The translations under genes were made by a program, and so were the position numbers. The notes under the pieces are model-generated. The model saw nothing but the letters and a program-made list of their open reading frames with translations, was not told the origin of the DNA and ran no database searches. From Balneolales bacterium (lineage in GTDB: Bacteria > Bacteroidota > Rhodothermia > Balneolales > Natronogracilivirgulaceae), in NCBI GenBank assembly GCA_007127695.1, contig SKYW01000056.1, forward strand, positions 1 to 22,949: a stretch of DNA of 22,949 bases, given 5' to 3'. Positions 7,535 to 16,112 of this stretch are shown here, piece by piece. How positions within the stretch are numbered: position 1 is the first letter of the stretch; each line of letters begins with the position of its first letter.

Positions 7535-7548
7535 AAACAGATGAAATA
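7535..7548 (+). promoter_or_regulatory. Repeat head serving as the trpA translation start region
   Basis: AAACAGATGAAATA repeats the unit head (13 of 14 bases) and ends directly before the trpA ATG at 7549. There is no purine-rich Shine-Dalgarno of normal strength. An A-rich leader of this kind is usual for Bacteroidota. The same head before trpA, before the short frame coupled to trpC and before each repeat peptide suggests it is a translation initiation sequence that travels with the repeat. This role is inferred. Confidence 0.5.
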
Positions 7549-8382
7549 ATGAGCAAGAAGGGAAGAATACAAAGACTTTTTGAAAACAAGGCCAGCCATG
7601 AGAAAGTCATGAGCCTGTTCCTGACCGCCGGCTATCCGGATCCGTCGGAAACGGTGGCGCTGGTCAGCGAACTGGAAGCATCGGGTGCCGACATATTGGA
7701 ACTGGGCATGCCTTTCAGCGATCCCCTGGCAGATGGGCCAACAATCCAGTACGCCAGCAAGGTGGCCCTCGATCAAGGTGTAAACCTGGATTCCATTTTT
7801 GACATGATCATGGAAATCCGAAAGAGCTCACAGATACCCATTGTACTGATGGGCTATATAAATCCCGTTTTGAAATACGGACTTGATGCTTTTTTTTACA
7901 AAGCGAAAGCATCGGATGCAGATGGCATTATCCTTCCGGATGTTCCGCCGGGAGAATTCCCGGAAATCGAAGATCTCTGTCAAAAACATGGCATCGACCC
8001 GATACACCTTGTGGCACCCAACACATCCGACAGGAGGATGCAGGAAATTGACAGGGCCAGCCGGGGATTTGTCTATTGCGTTTCGGTCACCGGTGTCACG
8101 GGAGCGCGCGATGGAGGAGAAGTGAGTCGCTCGGTTTCCGGATTCATCCAGAGGGTTCGTAAAAACGTAACCCGAAACCCGGTCCTGGTCGGATTCGGGA
8201 TCCGGTCCCATGCCGATGCCATGGCCGTATCAAATGAAACGGAGGGCTTTATTGTCGGCAGTGCGCTGATTGATTACATCCGCAGCATCTATCCCGGCCC
8301 GGATTGGATAAGAAAGACGGGTGATTTTGTGCGGGAGCTGAAATACGGCTCACAGATCCGGGAAGAATCACGTCATCCGTAA
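7549..8382 (+). CDS. trpA: Tryptophan synthase alpha chain
   Basis: Cleaves indole-3-glycerol phosphate to indole and glyceraldehyde 3-phosphate and channels indole to TrpB. It is a 277-residue TIM barrel. LELGMPFSDPLADGP carries the catalytic Glu51 and Asp62. Other motifs are FLTAGYPDP, IVLMGYINPVLKYG, ADGIILPDVPPGE, FVYCVSVTGVTGAR (phosphate loop) and VGFGIRSHADA. Last gene of the pathway set. It is separated from trpB by 294 bases made up of repeat units, unusual for a pair whose products form a complex and whose genes normally abut or overlap. Confidence 0.96.
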   Translation: MSKKGRIQRLFENKASHEKVMSLFLTAGYPDPSETVALVSELEASGADILELGMPFSDPLADGPTIQYASKVALDQGVNLDSIFDMIMEIRKSSQIPIVLMGYINPVLKYGLDAFFYKAKASDADGIILPDVPPGEFPEIEDLCQKHGIDPIHLVAPNTSDRRMQEIDRASRGFVYCVSVTGVTGARDGGEVSRSVSGFIQRVRKNVTRNPVLVGFGIRSHADAMAVSNETEGFIVGSALIDYIRSIYPGPDWIRKTGDFVRELKYGSQIREESRHP

Positions 8383-8523
8383 GACCTGGAGGGAGGCTGC
8401 AGCGACATGTTCAAAACGGCTGAGGATCACTGCATTCGCCCTTATATCATAAATGTCAGGCAAATTTCGTTATCCACCAGACAATTCAATCGATCCCTAA
8501 CATATTACCTTACCACGTTGCTC

Positions 8524-9621
8524 ATGAACCGTTTACCTGTTTACCTGACTGCGCTGCTCGGGCTCCTTCTATTCATCACTGCCTGCGACCAGGACTATCG
8601 CCGGTCCGCCCAGGGCGGCTTATCGGAAGTGCTGGTGGTAATGGACTCTACGCAATGGAACGGACCCGTTGCAGATGCCATCAGGGCTACTTTCGGCCGG
8701 GAAATGATGACCCTTCCACGTCCGGAAGAAAAATATGACCTCCGGTTCATGGATATCAGGACCAACAGGGATCTGGATTATGCCAAGAGCTTCAGGAATA
8801 CCATATTTGCGGCTCCTATCGATGAAGAAAGCAATGTAGGCGCGTTCATTCGGGCCATTATGAGTGAGGATATCAAGCAGCGCATCGCCGAAGGCCGAAA
8901 TTTCGCATTTCCGTTGCGCGACCGATGGTTCCGGGACCAGTGGACGCTTTTTCTTTCGGCACCGGACCAGCAGGCACTTGAACAAAGAATCCTTGATTCG
9001 GAGCGTTCCCTTGTGAGCAGTATTGACCAGGTAGAGCGGCAAAGGTGGAAGCGCCAGGTATACCGCAGGGGAGAGCAGGCGCATCTGGCCGATTCCCTGA
9101 TGGAAAACCACGGATTCAGCATGCGGGTGCAGCATGATTACCGGATCGGGGTGGATACGACCGGATTTGTATCCATGCGCCGTTACCTTCATGACAATGA
9201 CCGCTGGATCTGGTTCGCTTACAAGGAGGATTGGGAGGATGGCCTGGACGACATTGACCAGGAGTGGATCAACGCTGTCCGGGACAGCCTGAACCGGCAA
9301 TTCATCCGCGGTACCCGGGATGAGTCCTACGTCACTACGGAATATCGTCCGCCCCGGGCCATAGAAACAGTCAGGACGCAGGTCAATGGCATGCCCGCTC
9401 TGGAAACAAGAGGAACCTGGCGCATGACCAATGACATCATGGGTGGACCGTTCCTCCACTATACCATTCTTGACGAGCATCAGAACCGGCTCTACATGAT
9501 GGAGTTTGCCCAATTCGCCCCACGATACAGCAAACGCCGCTTTATGAATCAGTTCGAAGCCATGGCACATACCTTCGAAACGGATACGACGCGGGTTCCG
9601 GAACCTGTAGCCCTGAAATAA
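8524..9621 (+). CDS. DUF4837-like lipoprotein
   Basis: Predicted lipoprotein of 365 residues. The frame is open back to 8407, but ATG 8524 is chosen because it gives a clear type II signal peptide, MNRLPVYLTALLGLLLFITAC, with the lipobox Cys at position 21. The mature protein begins with a polar segment, then SEVLVVMDSTQWNGPVADAIRATF and a later RGTWRMTNDIMGGPFLHYTI. I recognise these patterns from the DUF4837 family of Bacteroidota lipoproteins, whose function is not known to me. It lies 141 bases after trpA and may have its own promoter. Family assignment is from memory of motif patterns and is moderately sure. Confidence 0.75.
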   Translation: MNRLPVYLTALLGLLLFITACDQDYRRSAQGGLSEVLVVMDSTQWNGPVADAIRATFGREMMTLPRPEEKYDLRFMDIRTNRDLDYAKSFRNTIFAAPIDEESNVGAFIRAIMSEDIKQRIAEGRNFAFPLRDRWFRDQWTLFLSAPDQQALEQRILDSERSLVSSIDQVERQRWKRQVYRRGEQAHLADSLMENHGFSMRVQHDYRIGVDTTGFVSMRRYLHDNDRWIWFAYKEDWEDGLDDIDQEWINAVRDSLNRQFIRGTRDESYVTTEYRPPRAIETVRTQVNGMPALETRGTWRMTNDIMGGPFLHYTILDEHQNRLYMMEFAQFAPRYSKRRFMNQFEAMAHTFETDTTRVPEPVALK

Positions 9622-9708
9622 GGCCGGGAGCATCCTGTTTCTGTCCGTGTGTGCTGACGGATCATTCTGCTGGTACTGACAGATTTTTCCTGATGCACAG
9701 GGGGGGTA

Positions 9709-9766
9709 TTATCCCATAGGCATTGGCGGGCAGGTTCAGGCGGGTTATCCTATAGGTATTGGCGGG
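9709..9766 (+). repeat. Two-copy 22-base direct repeat upstream of cydA
   Basis: TTATCCYATAGGYATTGGCG(GG) occurs at 9709-9730 and 9745-9766 with two differences, both C/T transitions, at a spacing of 36 bases. A further GCGGGTTAT fragment follows at 9762. Evenly spaced direct repeats near a regulated oxidase operon could bind a regulator. They could equally be a local tandem duplication. Confidence 0.5.
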
Positions 9767-9837
9767 TTATTTCACATGAACATGCGAAAATATCCTGAAA
9801 CATAACCAGGATCCGGCATTTCCAATTCTGTGAGGAT

Positions 9838-9857
9838 GCCTGCCCCACCCGGCAGGC
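9838..9857. repeat. Perfect 7-bp GC-rich hairpin
   Basis: GCCTGCC (9838-9844) and GGCAGGC (9851-9857) can pair around the loop CCACCC. No T-run follows on either strand, so it is not called a terminator, although it could help end transcription coming from the trp/DUF4837 side. Confidence 0.4.
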
Positions 9858-9863
9858 GATCCC

Positions 9864-9909
9864 ATACACCATGTCATAAAATATATTAATCAAAAGCAGC
9901 ATGGTGTAT
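9864..9909. promoter_or_regulatory. 10-bp perfect inverted repeat upstream of cydA
   Basis: ATACACCATG (9864-9873) and CATGGTGTAT (9900-9909) are perfect inverted repeats around a 26-base AT-rich centre, 86 bases before the cydA start. It could be a paired operator or an RNA stem-loop in the cyd leader. No known regulator site is recognised. Confidence 0.4.
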
Positions 9910-9994
9910 AGATATCTTCACAAAAAATTCATGCTATTGCAGTTTTTTTTGGAGATAATAACCTGGTCATGCATCCGCACCTCAAATAACGCCT

Positions 9995-11365
9995 ATGGAA
10001 GCTCTTGAACTGGCACGCTGGCAGTTTGGAATAACCACTGTCTATCACTTTATTTTTGTGCCACTTACACTTGGTCTCTCCGTCCTGGTGGCCATTCTGC
10101 AAACTTTTTACTACAGGACAGGGGATATCCACTACAAAATGCTCACCAAGTATTTTGGGAAACTGTTTGTAATCATATTCACCCTTGGTATTGTAACCGG
10201 TATCGTGCAGGAATTTCAATTCGGCATGAACTGGTCGGAATATTCCCGGTTCGTGGGGGATATTTTCGGGATTCCGCTTGCCATCGAAGCCCTGACTGCT
10301 TTTTTCATTGAGTCCACGTTCCTCGGGCTCTGGATTTTCGGGTGGACCCGCCTTCCGAAAGCCGTTCACCTTGCCTGTATCTGGCTTGTGGCCATCGCGT
10401 CCAATCTTTCGGCGATCTGGATCCTGATGGCAAACTCCTGGATGCAGGTGCCAGTGGGGTATGAGCTGGTCGGCGGCCGGGCCGAACTGGCCGACTTCAT
10501 CGCCATTCTGCTGAACGAGCGGCTGCTTGTTCAGATGCCGCACACGATACTTGGCGGATTCATCACCGGTGGCATGTTAGTCCTGGGACTGAGTGCGTGG
10601 ATGATCATCCGGAATCAACAGGCCGAGATCTTTCTTAAATCGGCAAAAATCGCACTGGTTTTCACCGCTGTTGCAAGTCTTCTCACTGCAACCACGGGAC
10701 ATGACCAGGCACAGGAGACCGTCAAGACCCAGCCGATGAAGATGGCTGCCATGGAGGGGCTCTGGGAAACCGAACAGCCGGCCAGCTTTTCTCTTTTTGC
10801 CGTCATCAACCAGGAGGAAGGGACCAGCAGCCGTGAAATACGCCTGCCATACATGCTCTCGGTACTGGCCCATAACAACCTGACCAGCGAAGTGCGCGGT
10901 ATGAACGATTTGCAGGCCGAAATGGAAGAAAAGCACGGTCCGGGCGATTATCTGCCCCCGGTTGGCATCGTATACTGGAGTTTTCGCATCATGGTGGGGC
11001 TCGGCGTTCTGTTCATCATAGTGGCTTTCTGGGGGTTATGGCTCTGGTGGAAAGGGAAGCTGCAGGACAACCGCCTGTTCCTGAAAACCAGTATCGTCAT
11101 GATCTTCCTCACGTTCCTGGCAAATACGGCCGGATGGATGGTAGCGGAAATGGGCCGCCAACCCTGGGTGGTATATGAACTGCTGCTGACAGCCGACGGT
11201 GTCTCCCCGTCGGTATTCAAAAGCTCGATCTGGATCACCATGATGGGCTTTACCCTTGTTTATGGTGTGCTTGCCGTGGCCGCATTCTACCTGGTATGGT
11301 ATTTTGGCAAGCAGGGGGCACCCGAGGAGGAAGAAGGTACTGAAACCAATTTACACACGTACTAA
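9995..11365 (+). CDS. cydA: Cytochrome bd quinol oxidase subunit I
   Basis: Haem-bearing subunit of the high-affinity cytochrome bd oxidase in the inner membrane, which oxidises quinol and reduces O2 to water. The 456-residue protein has multiple membrane helices. It shows the haem ligands expected for the family: His18 (haem b595), His183 and Met386 (haem b558), with GRQPW after the Met. It also has the acidic pair Glu98/Glu106 in FGIPLAIEALTAFFIEST. The quinol-binding Q-loop begins QPMKMAAMEG (Lys249, Glu254) and is short, so this is the S-type CydA rather than the long E. coli form. The start MEALELARWQFGITTVYHF fits the family exactly. Confidence 0.96.
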   Translation: MEALELARWQFGITTVYHFIFVPLTLGLSVLVAILQTFYYRTGDIHYKMLTKYFGKLFVIIFTLGIVTGIVQEFQFGMNWSEYSRFVGDIFGIPLAIEALTAFFIESTFLGLWIFGWTRLPKAVHLACIWLVAIASNLSAIWILMANSWMQVPVGYELVGGRAELADFIAILLNERLLVQMPHTILGGFITGGMLVLGLSAWMIIRNQQAEIFLKSAKIALVFTAVASLLTATTGHDQAQETVKTQPMKMAAMEGLWETEQPASFSLFAVINQEEGTSSREIRLPYMLSVLAHNNLTSEVRGMNDLQAEMEEKHGPGDYLPPVGIVYWSFRIMVGLGVLFIIVAFWGLWLWWKGKLQDNRLFLKTSIVMIFLTFLANTAGWMVAEMGRQPWVVYELLLTADGVSPSVFKSSIWITMMGFTLVYGVLAVAAFYLVWYFGKQGAPEEEEGTETNLHTY

Positions 11366-11370
11366 AGGAG
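11364..11370 (+). promoter_or_regulatory. Strong Shine-Dalgarno for cydB
   Basis: AAAGGAG, overlapping the cydA stop codon, lies 9 bases before the cydB ATG. It is one of very few strong Shine-Dalgarno sites in the window, where most starts are merely A-rich. It may set the CydA:CydB ratio. Confidence 0.6.
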
Positions 11371-11379
11371 ACGGAGATC

Positions 11380-12393
11380 ATGGATTTACAAACATTCTGG
11401 TTCATACTCATTGCCGTCCTTTTTATCGGCTACTTCTTTCTGGAAGGGTTTGACTTCGGAGTCGGCATCTTGATGCCCTTCGTGAGCAAGGACGAAGTGG
11501 ACCGCAGGGTGACCATCAACACCATCGGCCCGTTCTGGGATGCCAATGAAGTGTGGCTGATAACAGCCGGTGGTGCCATGTTTGCCGCGTTTCCCCACTG
11601 GTACGCCACTCTTTTCAGCGGATTTTACCTGCCCTTGTTCCTGATCCTGCTGGCACTGATCGTTCGCGCTGTTGGATTTGAGTTCCGCAGCAAAATGAAA
11701 GAGAAGTGGTGGCGCCTCACGGCAGATCATTTCATCTTCTGGGGAAGTGTGCTTCCCGCGTTTCTGTGGGGTGTCGCTTTCACAAACATCGTGATCGGTC
11801 TTCCGATCGGAGAGGATATGAACTTCACCGGAACTCTTCCTGCCTTGCTCAATCCCTACGCGCTGCTTGGCGGACTCGTTTCCCTGGTCATGTTCACCCT
11901 GCACGGTGCCATATTCCTGAGCTTGCGTACAACCGATGAGCTTAAGGTCCGGGTGGAAAAAACGGCTAAGATGATGTGGATTCCTGTAGGTGTCATCCTG
12001 CTCACCTTTGCCCTGCTCGGATACCGGCAGACCATCCTTTTCGATGAGTTCGGCATCATTCCGGGAACCCTGCCCATGATAGCCATCGTGTCCTTCGTCG
12101 CCGTCATCGTGTTCATGAATATCAACCGCTATGGCTACGCGTTTGCCGCCACCGGGGCAACCATTGTTTTCGGTTCACTGGTCGTTTTCCAGGGCATGTT
12201 TCCACTGGTGATGCCGTCCAGTCTGGATCCGGACTTTCATCTGACCATCTACAATGCATCATCAAGTGACCTCACCCTGACGATTATGTCGGTACTCGCA
12301 ATTATTTTTGTACCCATCATTCTTGCCTACCAGGGATGGAGTTACTGGGTGTTCCGCGAGCGTGTCACCCGTGATGCCATCCCGCGGAGCTGA
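11380..12393 (+). CDS. cydB: Cytochrome bd quinol oxidase subunit II
   Basis: Second structural subunit of cytochrome bd. The 337-residue protein is mostly membrane helices. It opens with MDLQTFWFILIAVLFIGYFF and LEGFDFGVGILMPF (the conserved Asp25 region), followed by GPFWDANEVWLITAGGAMFAAFP and RAVGFEFRSK, all typical of the CydB/AppB family. It lies 14 bases after cydA with a strong ribosome binding site and 8 bases before cydD. No CydX-type small subunit gene is visible between cydB and cydD. Confidence 0.96.
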   Translation: MDLQTFWFILIAVLFIGYFFLEGFDFGVGILMPFVSKDEVDRRVTINTIGPFWDANEVWLITAGGAMFAAFPHWYATLFSGFYLPLFLILLALIVRAVGFEFRSKMKEKWWRLTADHFIFWGSVLPAFLWGVAFTNIVIGLPIGEDMNFTGTLPALLNPYALLGGLVSLVMFTLHGAIFLSLRTTDELKVRVEKTAKMMWIPVGVILLTFALLGYRQTILFDEFGIIPGTLPMIAIVSFVAVIVFMNINRYGYAFAATGATIVFGSLVVFQGMFPLVMPSSLDPDFHLTIYNASSSDLTLTIMSVLAIIFVPIILAYQGWSYWVFRERVTRDAIPRS

Positions 12394-12401
12394 TTTCGTT
12401 G

Positions 12402-14246
12402 ATGACAGACTACAGCAGCAGCCATAAGAGACTGTTCCGCCGGGCGTTCGTACATCGGACACCCTGGGTCCTTATGGCGCTGCTGAGCTTTCTTTCGGCG
12501 GCGAGCATCATCGTACTGATGCATGGCTTAAGTGTTGCCATTGACAGTGTTTTCATGCAGGAAACACCGCTAGCGCTCATCCAGCCGACACTGGTACTCA
12601 TCATCGGAGCCATAGCTGTCAGAGGAGTCCTGTTCTGGATCCATGAAATACTGGTTCAAAAAACTGCTTCAGAAATAAAAGCAAACCTTCGGCAGCAGCT
12701 GTTCGGCAAAATTCAACAACTGGGTCCCGCCTGGACCGAAACCCAGAACAGCGGGGATCTGGCCGCTACAGCGGTGGAAGGGGTGGAGAAACTGGATGCT
12801 TACTATGCCCGGTTTATCCCGGCAGCTATTCACATGACTGTTGTACCCATTGTAATTGTCATTACCGTTTTTCTCATTGACTGGCTCAGTGGACTCATCC
12901 TGCTGATCACTGGTCCGCTTATCCCCGTATTCATGTCCCTTATTGGCATGCGTGCCCGGCAGCAAACACAAAAGCAATGGGCTACACTACGCAATCTGAG
13001 CAGTCATTTTCTGGATGCGGTTCAGGGACTGAGAACGCTGAAGTTGTTTACCAGGGAGCATCGAAAACACGCAGAAATTGAGCACATCAGCGACCGCTTT
13101 CGTGTTTCCACCATGGGTGTGCTCAAAATTGCATTTCTTTCCGGCTTTGTCCTGGAACTGTTTGCCTCTATTGCAACAGCTCTGGTAGCCGTCGAAATTG
13201 GCGTTCGACTTATTGAGGGACACATTGGCTTTCAGGTCGGTCTTTTTGTGCTCCTGCTTGCACCGGAATACTACATGCCGTTTCGAATGTTCGGCGCTCA
13301 GCATCACGCCGGCATGGAAGGCACCGAGTCGGCGGGACGGGTTTTCGCTATCCTGGATACAAATGCTTTATCCGCAAAAGTATTTATAGACGGAAATAGT
13401 GATGAGCAGAGCTTATCATATTCTCAACAGTTTTTACAAAATGAATACTCAGAGCCAGTAAAATCTCAGGCTTATTTTAAGGATGAAGCAGCAACGGAAG
13501 AGCATGCAGGAAACCGGTCAGTCTCACTGGTATTTGATAATGTCACATTTACATATCCGGGCAAATCGTATCCAGTATTATCAAATTGTTCCTTTCTGTT
13601 ACCCAGAGAGAAAAAAACGGCGCTTGTTGGAGTAACCGGCAGCGGCAAGACAACCATACTGAGACTGCTTACGCGTCAACTTGCACCTGACCGTGGATGG
13701 ATTACGCTGGATGGCATGCCGGCGACGGGGACGGATGATGGCACATGGCTTGAAAAAATGGCGGTGGTCAGCCAGACCAACTGGTTTTTCGACAATACGA
13801 TACTGGCAAATCTGCAGGCAGCACGTCCAAATGCCACTCACGAGGATGTTGTCCTGGCATCACAAGTTGCCGGAGCGCACGAATTCATTGAAAAGCTACC
13901 GGATGGATATCTTACCAGAACCGGTGAATTTGCCACACGCTTCAGCGGCGGCGAGCGGCAACGGATATCCATTGCCAGGGCGCTTCTCAAAGATGCCCCG
14001 ATACTGATACTGGACGAGCCCTCATCGGCCCTGGATCCCGAAAGCGAAGAAAGGATAAACTGTGCACTGGATGAACTGATGGTCAACAAAACCGTTTTTC
14101 TGATCGCTCACAGACTTTCGACGGTTCGAAAAGCGGACAATATCCTTGTCCTTGAGGATGGGCGGATCACAGCGCAGGGAAGCCACAGCTATTTACGTGC
14201 AAATTGTAAACTGTATGAACAGATGGTATCTACATACACATCCTGA
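12402..14246 (+). CDS. cydD: Thiol reductant ABC exporter subunit CydD
   Basis: Half-transporter with an N-terminal transmembrane domain and a C-terminal ATPase. With CydC it is known to export glutathione/cysteine, or to handle haem in newer models, and is needed for cytochrome bd assembly. The 614-residue product has the CydD-like membrane segment (ITGPLIPVFMSLIG, GLRTLKLFTRE, LLLAPEYYMPFRMFG). Its ATPase shows Walker A GVTGSGKTT (about 410), the signature FSGGERQRISIARAL (about 515), Walker B ILILDEPSSALD and the switch His in IAHRLST. ATG 12402 is preferred to the TTG directly before it. The linker encoded at about 13360-13500 is AT-rich and charged, unlike its surroundings. Confidence 0.93.
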   Translation: MTDYSSSHKRLFRRAFVHRTPWVLMALLSFLSAASIIVLMHGLSVAIDSVFMQETPLALIQPTLVLIIGAIAVRGVLFWIHEILVQKTASEIKANLRQQLFGKIQQLGPAWTETQNSGDLAATAVEGVEKLDAYYARFIPAAIHMTVVPIVIVITVFLIDWLSGLILLITGPLIPVFMSLIGMRARQQTQKQWATLRNLSSHFLDAVQGLRTLKLFTREHRKHAEIEHISDRFRVSTMGVLKIAFLSGFVLELFASIATALVAVEIGVRLIEGHIGFQVGLFVLLLAPEYYMPFRMFGAQHHAGMEGTESAGRVFAILDTNALSAKVFIDGNSDEQSLSYSQQFLQNEYSEPVKSQAYFKDEAATEEHAGNRSVSLVFDNVTFTYPGKSYPVLSNCSFLLPREKKTALVGVTGSGKTTILRLLTRQLAPDRGWITLDGMPATGTDDGTWLEKMAVVSQTNWFFDNTILANLQAARPNATHEDVVLASQVAGAHEFIEKLPDGYLTRTGEFATRFSGGERQRISIARALLKDAPILILDEPSSALDPESEERINCALDELMVNKTVFLIAHRLSTVRKADNILVLEDGRITAQGSHSYLRANCKLYEQMVSTYTS

Positions 14247-14287
14247 ATATTAGAATCCCCGCAAGTAAGCCGTCAGTAAAAAACGAC

Positions 14288-16078
14288 ATGAATATCCACC
14301 TTGCATTATCACGGTTTTTAAAACGCTATCCATGGAGGATCACAGCGGCGGTCGTACTCGGGGCAGGAACCATACTGGCGGGGATCGGACTGCTTGCCAG
14401 CTCCGGCTACCTGATTTCCGCGGCTGCTCTGCGCCCGCCAATACTGGATCTCATGGTGATCATAGTTTCCGTTCGATTCTTCGGCATCAGCAGGGCTGTC
14501 TTGAGATATTCCGAGCGGCTGCTTTCACATGACATCACGTTTCGTCTGCTTCTGCAAATGCGGAGCCGTTTCTTCGGAGCTCTGAGCAATACTTCCGCGT
14601 CCCGTCTGCTGGGATTCCGTTCCGGTTCATTGCTTTCGTCCATAACATCCGACATTGACGAGCTTCAAAACTATTATGTTCGCGTATTCACACCAGTTAT
14701 CGTTGCATTTCTTGTAACCCTGACGGCTTTCTTCTTTTTGAGGGCATTCAGTCCTGCAGCTGCCTGGATCACGCTGGCATTTCTGATGTTGAATGGTGTA
14801 GCAGTTCCTTTTGGAGTTCGGCGGCTTGCACGCGGACTGGGAGCCAGTCAACTCCGCCTTAGAAGTGAACTGTCTCACTTGTGGGTGGAACACAGTCAGG
14901 GAATACAAGATATTCGTCTATATGGTTTACATAATGCATATATTAAACGAAATGAGAAGCTGTGCAGCGAGATATCCAGGTTGGAGCGCAGGCAATCCAC
15001 TGTAACCGGACTTCAGGATGGTCTGCACAACTGGATTCTTTTTTCAGCGGCAGCTGTTGCACTGTTCGCAACAGCACCCCTGGTCCTTGACGGTGCGCTG
15101 TCAGGGGTTATGCTGGCACTGGTCGTGCTGTCCGTGATGGCTTCCTTTGAGGCCACGCAAAACATGGGTACGGCTTTCCAATATCTTGAAACCACTGAGA
15201 GAGCGGCTGAAAATCTGTTATCACTGACCGGTGGAGAGCTTTCATTTGAAGACAGCGGCTTCGCGTCCCGAGGCCGAGACGGCATCAGATCCACGCAGGA
15301 ATCAGGAACCCGTAACGTTCAGGAGGGGGTAAAAAGCCTGCTGTTTGACAACGTGAGTTTTTCTTACGGTGAGAACCTGGTGCTTGACAGCATTGGCTTT
15401 GATATACAAAGTGGGCAAAAGGCAGCTCTTGTCGGTCCTTCCGGCAGCGGAAAAAGTACGGTTGTCAACCTGTTGCTCAAATTCTATGAACCCGCCAGGG
15501 GTTTTGCGGCTATTGGGGATAATAAGCTCTCGGATATTTCGCCCGGGCAGATCCGCTCCATGCTTGCAATAGTGGATCAGTACACATATCTCTTCCAGGA
15601 CTCACTTCGAAACAATTTGAAAATAGCCCGGGAAAATGCGGATGACCGGGATATTCTCCAATCGTTGCAGGATGCCCATTTATGGTCCTGGTATCAGGGA
15701 CTTGAAAACGGGCTGGACACACAGCTTGGAGAGCACGGCAAGCAACTTAGCGGAGGCGAGCGCCAGAGAATGGCCATTGCCAGGGCTTTGCTCAGGAATT
15801 CACCCATCTGGATACTGGATGAACCGACCGCCAATCTGGATACCATCACGGAAAAATCGATCGTAAAAATCATCCGGCAAGTCACAAGAAATCGTACAGC
15901 GTTGTGGATTACCCACAGACTTGTTCAAATGGAATATTATGATCGCATTTATGTGCTGGAAAATGGCAGGATTTCAGAGAGAGGGCGACATCACCAGCTC
16001 ATGCGCAGGAAGGGTTGGTATTCGGACGTGATACGCCTGCAGGCGAATATGCTGAAAGAAGAGATAGAAACAGCATAG
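14288..16078 (+). CDS. cydC: Thiol reductant ABC exporter subunit CydC
   Basis: Partner half-transporter of CydD. The 596-residue product has the CydC-type start KRYPWRITAAVVLGAGTIL and GIGLLASSGYLISAAAL. The ATPase domain shows Walker A GPSGSGKSTVV (about 384), the signature LSGGERQRMAIARALL (about 488), Walker B IWILDEPTANLD and the switch His in WITHRLV. It starts 41 bases after cydD and ends the cydABDC unit. The next gene lies on the opposite strand 34 bases away, and no clear terminator hairpin is visible between them. Confidence 0.93.
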   Translation: MNIHLALSRFLKRYPWRITAAVVLGAGTILAGIGLLASSGYLISAAALRPPILDLMVIIVSVRFFGISRAVLRYSERLLSHDITFRLLLQMRSRFFGALSNTSASRLLGFRSGSLLSSITSDIDELQNYYVRVFTPVIVAFLVTLTAFFFLRAFSPAAAWITLAFLMLNGVAVPFGVRRLARGLGASQLRLRSELSHLWVEHSQGIQDIRLYGLHNAYIKRNEKLCSEISRLERRQSTVTGLQDGLHNWILFSAAAVALFATAPLVLDGALSGVMLALVVLSVMASFEATQNMGTAFQYLETTERAAENLLSLTGGELSFEDSGFASRGRDGIRSTQESGTRNVQEGVKSLLFDNVSFSYGENLVLDSIGFDIQSGQKAALVGPSGSGKSTVVNLLLKFYEPARGFAAIGDNKLSDISPGQIRSMLAIVDQYTYLFQDSLRNNLKIARENADDRDILQSLQDAHLWSWYQGLENGLDTQLGEHGKQLSGGERQRMAIARALLRNSPIWILDEPTANLDTITEKSIVKIIRQVTRNRTALWITHRLVQMEYYDRIYVLENGRISERGRHHQLMRRKGWYSDVIRLQANMLKEEIETA

Positions 16079-16112
16079 CATTGGCTGTCAGATAGGAGAT
16101 CGACCAAGGGGC

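Larger units (their letters stand above)
9622..9994. other. 373-base non-coding region upstream of cydA
   Basis: I see no plausible gene or tRNA here. It contains a 22-base direct repeat, three inverted repeats (described separately, or noted here: ATCCTG/CAGGAT at 9792-9797 and 9807-9812) and a T8 run near 9943-9950. It very likely holds the cyd promoter and its control sites. I could not pick out a convincing -33/-7 pair of the Bacteroidota type or an FNR-like dyad. Confidence 0.5.

Noticed and set aside
7234..7548. CRISPR array
   Set aside because: Units are about 100 bases, the similarity spans both arms and flanks, and there are no unique spacers between short identical repeats; no cas gene is present.
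7255..7548. T-box or classical trp attenuator
   Set aside because: No T-box core sequence, no T-run after the hairpins, and only one Trp codon among the possible leader peptides.
4248..7548. Integron attC sites flanking a trp cassette
   Set aside because: No core GTTRRRY-type sites recognised, no integron integrase, and the enclosed genes are a standard operon segment rather than cassettes.
8407..8523. Upstream start for the DUF4837-like gene
   Set aside because: It would bury the signal peptide and lipobox 39 residues inside the protein.
8620..9633. 337-codon open frame antisense to the DUF4837-like gene
   Set aside because: The opposite strand encodes a lipoprotein with a clean signal peptide and family-like motifs; the antisense translation has no domain features.
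9943..9950. T8 run as a rho-independent terminator
   Set aside because: No GC-rich stem lies directly before it on the + strand.
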